A DNA stretch of 64,000 nt from Hominenteromicrobium mulieris (GTDB taxonomy: Bacteria; Bacillota; Clostridia; Oscillospirales; Acutalibacteraceae), in the NCBI RefSeq assembly GCF_020687165.1, contig NZ_JAJEQC010000006.1; one strand, written 5' to 3'. The position numbers and the translations under genes are program-made. Shown here piece by piece: positions 58,659 through 64,000 of this stretch; the stretch's first letter is position 1, and each line of letters begins with the position of its first letter. The notes under the pieces are model-generated. The model was not told the origin of the DNA. It saw nothing but the letters and a program-made list of their open reading frames with translations, and ran no database searches.

Positions 58659-59864
58659 TTATTTCTTACCTGTATAATACTTCGCAAGCCCGCCTTCACC
58701 GGTTTCTCTGTATTTGGAGAACAAATCCCGGCCGGTCTCGTACATGGTGTTGACGACGACGTCAAACGAGATTTTTCTTGTATAGGTGAGAAAATTCGCA
58801 AGGCTCAGCGCGTTGATGGCGCGCATGGCGGCGACGGCGTTGCGTTCGATGCACGGAATCTGCACGAGTCCGCGCACGGGGTCGCACGTAAGGCCGAGGT
58901 GGTGCTCCATAGCGACCTCGGCAGCGTATTCAATCTGGTCTAACTCCATGCCGTGCAGCTCCGCAAGAGCCGCCGCCGCCATGGAACATGCGCTGCCGAT
59001 CTCCGCCTGACAGCCGCACTCCGCGCCGCTGATGGAGGCGTTCGTCTTGATAAGATTGCCGATGATGCCGCCCGCCGCGAGCGCGTGGAGAATCTCGGTA
59101 TCCGTAAAGCCGCGGCGTTCCTGCATATACAAAAGAACGCTCGGCAGCACGCCGCAGGAACCGCACGTGGGCGCGGTGACGATGATGCCGCCTGCCGCGT
59201 TTTCTTCGCTGACGGCGTAGGCATAGGCGCACACAAGGCGGTTTTCGCGCGTTTCGGCGCTTTCATCGATGTGATTCTGACGGTAGAGCATTTTCGCTTT
59301 GCGCTGCACGTCTAAACCGCCTTTTAAGGTGCCTTCGGTCTCTAAACCGCGGGTGACGGCTTCGCGCATACAGCGCCAGACTTCCTTTAAATAGTCCCAA
59401 ATCTCCGTGCCCTCGCACTCTTCCGCATACTGCCAAAGGCGCATGTGACGCGAGGCGCAGTAAGCTTTGATGTCGGCGAATGTGGAAAGCGGGTAAACGT
59501 CTGCGGGAGCGTCTTCCGTTTCGCCCTCCGAGAGAATTTTACCGCCGCCGACGCTCATGACGCGCTCAAAGCCGATCTCTTTGTCGTTTTCAATGGCGGT
59601 GAGCTCCAGCGTATTCGGGTGGGGGAGAGGCTTATCCGAAAGGTCGAACCGAATTTCCACCGGCAGCGGTGCAAAGGTCTTGACGAGAATGTCGTCCGTC
59701 AAGTGGCCTTTGCCCGTTTTGGCGAGCGAACCGTACAGAGTGACGAGAAAACGGTCTGCCTGCGGGTATTTTTCTTTAAAGCGGTGCGCGGCGCGCTCCG
59801 GCCCCATGGTGTGGGAGCTGGAGGGACCTGTGCCGATGCGGTAAAGTTCCTTGAGTGATTCCAT
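58659..59864 (-). CDS. sdaA: L-serine dehydratase, single-chain, iron-sulfur type
   Basis: A 401-residue enzyme that converts L-serine to pyruvate and ammonia. The N-terminal beta-domain begins MESLKELYRIGTGPSSSHTMGP, the family signature; the C-terminal alpha-domain carries the cluster cysteines in TCGSCGVLP, GAECGCQAEIGSACSM and CDPVRGLVQIPCIERN. Alpha and beta parts are fused as in SdaA-type enzymes. The long open frame to 60362 is not coding; ATG at 59864 follows AAAGGAA and starts with the family N-terminus. It is the first or only gene of its unit, 13 bp after the PHP gene. Confidence 0.96.
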   Translation of the reverse strand: MESLKELYRIGTGPSSSHTMGPERAAHRFKEKYPQADRFLVTLYGSLAKTGKGHLTDDILVKTFAPLPVEIRFDLSDKPLPHPNTLELTAIENDKEIGFERVMSVGGGKILSEGETEDAPADVYPLSTFADIKAYCASRHMRLWQYAEECEGTEIWDYLKEVWRCMREAVTRGLETEGTLKGGLDVQRKAKMLYRQNHIDESAETRENRLVCAYAYAVSEENAAGGIIVTAPTCGSCGVLPSVLLYMQERRGFTDTEILHALAAGGIIGNLIKTNASISGAECGCQAEIGSACSMAAAALAELHGMELDQIEYAAEVAMEHHLGLTCDPVRGLVQIPCIERNAVAAMRAINALSLANFLTYTRKISFDVVVNTMYETGRDLFSKYRETGEGGLAKYYTGKK

Positions 59865-59877
59865 GTGGGGGTTCCTT

Positions 59878-60615
59878 TCAGAAAGCGAAATGATAAAAAG
59901 AGGGCTTGGGAGGCTCGGCGGGCTGAATGACACCGTTGATGATGCAGCGGCCGTCGTGGCGGAACAGCGCATTTGCAAGCTCTTTTTCGGTTTTGATGCG
60001 GTACGGGAACGCCATGCCGGCTTTGCCGATGTTTGATTCGTGTTGTTCGTGCGTATCGCCGCCGCTGGTGCCGTAGAGGCGGTTCCTTTTTGCAAAATCA
60101 TAGCCGCGGCTGTTGTCTTCGTCGGAGTTGCCGGCGTTGTAAATTTCGGCGGCGTCCAATAGCTCCGGCTGCGGGAGTACGTTGGGGTCGATGTACGGCG
60201 CACGGCGGAAAGGATGCGCCTGCGAGATGAATCCGCCCGCTTCGTGCACGGCGTCGCAATAGTCTTTGATGGGCGCGACGTCGATATTCGGGTGTGCGAG
60301 CAGAAAATCGAGATCGATGCCGTAGGTGAGCACCTCTTTGCCGGAGCCGTAGTGGTGCTCAAGGCCGAACAGAATATCGAAATCCTTATCCTTTGCCCAG
60401 TCCTTTACGCGCAGGTAGGCGTTCCAGTAGGCGCGGACCTTATCCTCCCACGGCAGGGTTTTATCAATGGCGGTGCTGCCCTGCAAAAAGTGATTTGTAA
60501 AGCACATACCGGCGTAGCCGCGGTCATAATAGACCTTGGCAATGACCTCCGGCGGATTGTGTCCGCAGTGGCTGCACAGGCTGTCGTGCACGTGCATCTC
60601 GTATTTATACAGCAT
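59878..60615 (-). CDS. PHP-domain phosphoesterase
   Basis: A 245-residue PHP protein with metal ligands in order: YEMHVHDSLCSHCG (His-x-His), GLEHHYG, QAHPFRR and SGGDTHEQ. Related proteins hydrolyse phosphomonoesters or cyclic phosphates, including nucleotides. Substrate unknown. The start at 60615 follows AAGGATG-type weak SD; it lies between the DUF896 gene and serine dehydratase. Confidence 0.85.
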   Translation of the reverse strand: MLYKYEMHVHDSLCSHCGHNPPEVIAKVYYDRGYAGMCFTNHFLQGSTAIDKTLPWEDKVRAYWNAYLRVKDWAKDKDFDILFGLEHHYGSGKEVLTYGIDLDFLLAHPNIDVAPIKDYCDAVHEAGGFISQAHPFRRAPYIDPNVLPQPELLDAAEIYNAGNSDEDNSRGYDFAKRNRLYGTSGGDTHEQHESNIGKAGMAFPYRIKTEKELANALFRHDGRCIINGVIQPAEPPKPSFYHFAF

Positions 60616-60633
60616 AAGGATGCCTTCTTTCAC

Positions 60634-60837
60634 TTATTTTTTCGGCTTTAATTTACGGCGCTCGCCGTTCGGCTCTACGATGACCATGTTATCAAGCTGT
60701 GTACGCAGGTTTTTGCGGTAGGCTGCGATATATTCTTCGCGCAGGGCTTTGCGCTCTGCGGTCTCCGCTTCGGTGAGGCCCTCGGTTTTTGCTTTCTTTG
60801 CGAGGGCGTTGATGCGGTCTATCTTGCTTTGTTCCAT
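60634..60837 (-). CDS. DUF896/YnzC family protein
   Basis: A 67-residue helical protein: KIDRINALAKKAKTEGLTEAE, then ALREEYIAAYRKNLRTQLDN, the DUF896 hallmark. The B. subtilis homologue YnzC belongs to the SOS-linked yneA-yneB-ynzC operon, but no LexA box is visible here. Function not established. Confidence 0.9.
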   Translation of the reverse strand: MEQSKIDRINALAKKAKTEGLTEAETAERKALREEYIAAYRKNLRTQLDNMVIVEPNGERRKLKPKK

Positions 60838-60860
60838 AAGAAATTCTCCTTCATGTGGGA

Positions 60861-62261
60861 TCAGTCAACGTCGGAAACCACATTGTTCGCCCAAATGCCC
60901 GAGCGCAGCAGGATGGAGCCGATGATGACCTTGATGATATCTGCAAACTGCACGAGCGCATAGATGCCGATGATGGACAGCGCTGTGTAGCGGCTGCAGA
61001 AAAACGCGATGGGCAGCGGGATGAGCCAAGTAAATACGCAGTCAAACAGAAACGTGATGAACGTTTTGCCGCCGGAGCGAATGGTGAAGTACGTGACATG
61101 CGCAAATGCCTGAATGGGCAGTGCTGCGCCGGCGACGAACAGAAGCTCGGTTGTAAGGCGCTGTACCTCCGGCGTGGTGTTGTAAATGAGCGGGATAAAC
61201 GGCGCGGTGATGGCGATGAGCGCGCCAACGCCGATGTGCAGCACGACGGTAAAGAACAGAAGCTTATTATCCGTGCGCTTTGCTTCTTCAATCTCACCCG
61301 CGCCGAGCTGCTGGCCGATGATAATGGAAACGGCGTTGCCCATGGCGAACATGATGACGCAGAAGAGGTTCCATACTGTGCCGGCAATGTTCGTGGCGGC
61401 GACGACGGTCAGACCGCGCGTGGAGTAGCTTTGGCTGATCATCGTGGTGCCGATACTCCAGAAGAGCTCGTTAAGCATGAGCGGCGTGCCGGTGAGGAGG
61501 ATCTTTTTCACGACGGCACCGGGCAAATACAGGCTTTTATATAAGCCCTGTGCAAAAATAAATGTTTTTTCGCGGCGGTGGGTATGTATGATGAGATAGA
61601 TTGCTTCAATATATCTTGCGATAACGGTGGCGATGGCTGCGCCGACGACGCCGAGGCGTGGTGCGCCAAAGCTGCCGAAAATGAGAATGTAGTTTAAGAC
61701 AAAGTTTGTGACGATGGCGATGATGCTGGCGGTCATCGGGGATACGGTCTCGCCGGTTTCACGCAGAGTGCTGGAATAGCTTTGCGAGAAGCTGAACGGT
61801 ATGAGACCGATCAGCATGACGAACAGGTAGTTCTTCGCTTCGGAAAGCGTTAAGACGAGGTCGCCGCCGGATTCGCTTTCCGTGAGGAACAGCGAAATGA
61901 GCGGGTTATTGAAGAACAGAAGCGCGACGATGGCGATGACGGCCATTAAAACGCTGAAAATGAGCTTGAAGCGCAGCGCATAGCGCACGCCCTTGTGGTC
62001 GCCCTTGCCGTAGAACTGCGCGCCGAAAATGGACGCGCCCGCAAGGCCGCCGAAGATGGTGAGGTTAAAGACGAACAAAAGCTGATTGACGATGGCGACA
62101 CCGCTCATGGATTCGGTGCCGAGGCGGCCGACCATGACGTTATCGAGCAGGCTGACAAAGCTTGTGATGCCTTGCTGCACGATCATCGGGATGATGAGGC
62201 GGATGAGGTTTGCGTAAAACTCCCGGTCGCCGATGAATTTTTCTTTGTATTTTTTGAACAT
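60861..62261 (-). CDS. MATE-family efflux transporter
   Basis: A 466-residue, 12-helix MATE/DinF-type exporter (LIIPMIVQQGITSFVSLLDNVMVGRLGT-like N-terminus). Probably exchanges Na+ or H+ for a drug or metabolite. Full length. SD TTGGAGGAG precedes the start at 62261. Different in sequence from the MATE at 29111. Confidence 0.93.
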   Translation of the reverse strand: MFKKYKEKFIGDREFYANLIRLIIPMIVQQGITSFVSLLDNVMVGRLGTESMSGVAIVNQLLFVFNLTIFGGLAGASIFGAQFYGKGDHKGVRYALRFKLIFSVLMAVIAIVALLFFNNPLISLFLTESESGGDLVLTLSEAKNYLFVMLIGLIPFSFSQSYSSTLRETGETVSPMTASIIAIVTNFVLNYILIFGSFGAPRLGVVGAAIATVIARYIEAIYLIIHTHRREKTFIFAQGLYKSLYLPGAVVKKILLTGTPLMLNELFWSIGTTMISQSYSTRGLTVVAATNIAGTVWNLFCVIMFAMGNAVSIIIGQQLGAGEIEEAKRTDNKLLFFTVVLHIGVGALIAITAPFIPLIYNTTPEVQRLTTELLFVAGAALPIQAFAHVTYFTIRSGGKTFITFLFDCVFTWLIPLPIAFFCSRYTALSIIGIYALVQFADIIKVIIGSILLRSGIWANNVVSDVD

Positions 62262-62384
62262 AACTCCTCCAAAATATCCTAAAGCTTGATTTTAAAAAAT
62301 TTATATCATCAAAACAGAGCTTCGCGTGACACGGCTGCGTGCGCCTGTTCTGTTCCCAAAAGAGAACCGTCCGTTTGACGGTTT

Positions 62385-63068
62385 TTATCGGTCTTCGGGC
62401 GGCAAAAGCTCGCCCAAAAGCGCTGTGTAGTCTGTGATGCAGCGGTCGCAGAGCTTTTGAAGCGCTATGCGGTCGCCTTCTTCCACAGCTTCGCTCAACA
62501 CGCCGATGACCGAAAAGCCGGCGGCTTTTGCCGTTTTGGCGGCGTAGAGCGCGTCTTCAAACACAACGGTCTCATGCGGGGCGGCCTTTAAATCGGCCGC
62601 GCACTTTAAATAAATATCCGGGTGCTCTTTGCTTTTGCCGATGGTGGTGCAGCTTTCGATGACGGAAATGTACGGCGACATATCAAGGCGATCGAACGCG
62701 GGCCTTAAGGACGCAATGTCCGATGCGGTTGCGACGGCTGCGGGAATGTGGCGCTCTGAGAGCGCTTTTAAAAACGCCGCCGCGCCGGTGATCTCGGGCA
62801 CTTCTTTGGCGTAGCCCTCGCGGGCGAGTGCGATGATGCCCTCATGAATCTCCTCAACGGTGCCCTCAACATGGAGTACGTCGTGGTAATATGCCGCGCA
62901 CTGTTCGAGCGAGAGGCTGTTTAGGGTGCGGAACAGATCGTCGGGTGCTGCGATGCCCATTTTTTCGGCGAACGCGAACGTGAGTTTATTCCACATGGGT
63001 GTGCTGTTTAAAAGCGTACCGTCCACATCAAAAATGGCGGCGCGGATCTTTTCGGAATCTTTGAACAT
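62385..63068 (-). CDS. HAD-superfamily hydrolase, beta-phosphoglucomutase-like
   Basis: A 227-residue HAD phosphatase or mutase: AAIFDVDGTLLNSTPMW (nucleophile Asp-x-Asp), ATASD (Thr/Ser motif II), and SKEHPDIYL plus VFEDALYAAKTAKAAG (motifs III and IV). The cap is helical, as in beta-phosphoglucomutase or phosphoglycolate-like enzymes. Substrate unknown. Start at 63068, with GAAAGGAGC. Confidence 0.88.
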   Translation of the reverse strand: MFKDSEKIRAAIFDVDGTLLNSTPMWNKLTFAFAEKMGIAAPDDLFRTLNSLSLEQCAAYYHDVLHVEGTVEEIHEGIIALAREGYAKEVPEITGAAAFLKALSERHIPAAVATASDIASLRPAFDRLDMSPYISVIESCTTIGKSKEHPDIYLKCAADLKAAPHETVVFEDALYAAKTAKAAGFSVIGVLSEAVEEGDRIALQKLCDRCITDYTALLGELLPPEDR

Positions 63069-63101
63069 GAAAGCTCCTTTCAAAAAGGCGGACAAAAAAG
63101 C

Positions 63102-63143
63102 CCGCCTGCGTGCATATACATTAGAAGTATACCACGCAGGCGG
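63102..63143 (-). terminator. Terminator between the lipoprotein and HAD genes
   Basis: CCGCCTGCGTG (63102-63112) pairs perfectly with CACGCAGGCGG (63133-63143). On the minus strand it is followed by GGGCTTTTTTG. A loop containing TATACT may also hold a promoter -10 for the HAD gene. Confidence 0.7.
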
Positions 63144-63193
63144 AGGTATTTCAAGGATATAAGGGGCGTTTTACGGAGCTTTTCGACACAAAA

Positions 63194-63820
63194 TTACTCC
63201 ATGCCAATGACCTTTTTAATGGCGTCTATGCCGTGTTGTATTTCTTTACCGAAGGCCTCTGCCATGCCCTCACTGCTTTCACCGCTCGTTTCCGGCTCGC
63301 CGAGCAGAAGGAAGAATACGTAATCGCCGTCGGCGTAAATTTCGGCGGCCTCTATTTTGTCTTTGCTTGCGGTGAAATCTTCATCTGCAAGCAGGCGCTG
63401 CTTATAAGCCGCGAGCTTCTCTTTGACTTCGTCCGTTTTGCCTTCTTTGACTTTTACGGCGATGAACGTATCCGGGTGGGCCTTCTGCGCGGTGTTTTCA
63501 GCGTATACCTCTTCGTAAAGCGAGTCGTCCATGCCAAGCTCTGAGCGAATTTCATCTTCGGTCAGTTTCGTATCAGGGTAATATTTGTCGCCATAGGCTT
63601 CACGCAGGGCATCGCGGAAGGCGGAAAGGCCGAGCGCGGTCTCCGGCATAACGGAGGTGTCGTTCGGGGATTCACTCACATCCGGGGAAGGCGACGCAGA
63701 CTGCGCGGGCTTTTCACTTGCGGCAGATGAGGAGGACGAGCTTTCGGTCGTTCGGCTTGCGCAGCCCGTGAATGAAAGCACCAAGAGCAAAGCAAGCAGA
63801 GCGGGAAAAATTCTTTTCAT
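63194..63820 (-). CDS. DUF4358-like lipoprotein
   Basis: A 208-residue lipoprotein. Signal peptide with lipobox LSFTGC (Cys about 20), then a Ser/Pro-rich linker. The C-terminal domain (SELGMDDSLYEEVYAEN, DTFIAVKVKEGKTDEVKEKLAAYKQ) resembles DUF4358, common in Clostridia, of unknown function. Start at 63820 behind AAAGGA; frames to 63877 are not supported. Confidence 0.82.
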   Translation of the reverse strand: MKRIFPALLALLLVLSFTGCASRTTESSSSSSAASEKPAQSASPSPDVSESPNDTSVMPETALGLSAFRDALREAYGDKYYPDTKLTEDEIRSELGMDDSLYEEVYAENTAQKAHPDTFIAVKVKEGKTDEVKEKLAAYKQRLLADEDFTASKDKIEAAEIYADGDYVFFLLLGEPETSGESSEGMAEAFGKEIQHGIDAIKKVIGME

Positions 63821-63944
63821 ATCGGATCGATCCTTTCTACAAAAATAGCGTGCGCGACGGTATGCCGCGTTACCCATAGAATGCCCGTCTTTTTGCGGAA
63901 TAAACGCCGAAAACGATGCGTTTTCTTCGGTTTGCCGGAAATGA

Positions 63945-63973
63945 TTGAAAAGTTCAAGCTTTTATAGTATACT
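63945..63973 (+). promoter_or_regulatory. Sigma-A promoter for a rightward gene beyond the window
   Basis: TTGAAA (63945-63950) and TATACT (63968-63973), spacer 17 bp, pointing out of the window on the right. Confidence 0.6.
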
Positions 63974-64000
63974 GTGAACAAAGCGACTGAAAACAGCACG

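Noticed and set aside
58659..60362. A 567-residue open frame around the serine dehydratase
   Set aside because: The first 166 residues overlap the PHP gene in another frame, are Thr/Ser/Arg-rich and unlike any family; the true start is 59864.

Overview
The window looks like chromosomal DNA from an anaerobic, GC-rich Firmicute of the class Clostridia (Oscillospiraceae-like, probably a gut organism). The evidence is an oxygen-sensitive glycyl radical enzyme, a one-chain [4Fe-4S] L-serine dehydratase, a DUF896 protein, a SpoIID-like protein, strong SD sequences, TTGACA/TATAAT promoters and LexA boxes of the Gram-positive type. No species can be named from sequence alone.

Layout. (1) 1-7.5 kb: a catabolic operon of three Gfo/Idh/MocA oxidoreductases, a TIM-barrel sugar isomerase, a glycyl radical activase and a glycyl radical enzyme with an atypical active-site cysteine motif, ended by an intrinsic terminator. 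(2) 7.7-21.3 kb: a composite integrative element carrying two insertion sequences, small ICE-type genes, a 1,021-residue protein with the DxDGD signature of cellular RdRP/YonO-type two-barrel RNA polymerases, a replication/excision-like module, two overlapping tyrosine recombinases, an AT-rich trypsin-like protease, an intact tRNA-Pro and a second tRNA-Pro cut exactly at the end of its anticodon loop. (3) 21.6-28.4 kb: a leftward operon with an E2-like protein, a JAMM protease, an E1-like enzyme, two small helical proteins, a NucA/NucB DNase toxin, a putative immunity protein and a transglutaminase. I read it as a type VII-style effector operon joined to a ubiquitin-like conjugation module. 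(4) 28.4-43.3 kb: mostly ordinary genes: DUF1643, MATE with a structured leader, WYL regulator, TrkA/TrkH potassium uptake, an SH3b-transglutaminase exoprotein, an acyltransferase, an inactive M50 homologue, GNATs, an ANT(6)-like enzyme and an XRE regulator. (5) 43.3-47.5 kb: a phage-like holin/amidase lysis cassette under a near-perfect promoter overlapped by LexA boxes, followed by two envelope or spore-type proteins. (6) 47.6-55.7 kb: a second secretion-like cluster (FtsK/SpoIIIE ATPase, membrane protein, YbjN-like protein, TPR protein, winged-helix regulator, divergent sigma-like protein). (7) 55.7-64 kb: housekeeping genes: GNAT, ftsH, serine dehydratase, PHP phosphoesterase, DUF896, MATE, HAD hydrolase and a DUF4358-like lipoprotein.

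How the parts may work together. The first operon probably oxidises, rearranges and radically cleaves a glycoside or polyol. The mobile element encodes its own site-specific recombination and a possible small-RNA or transcription function. Clusters (3) and (6) together contain an ATPase, WXG-like partners, a toxin and an immunity candidate, as expected of a divergent T7SS, with E1/E2/JAMM as an unexplained addition. Two copies of a multi-hairpin intergenic repeat (53.5 and 58.5 kb) lie in regions 6 and 7. All functional statements are from reading the sequence; no database search was run.
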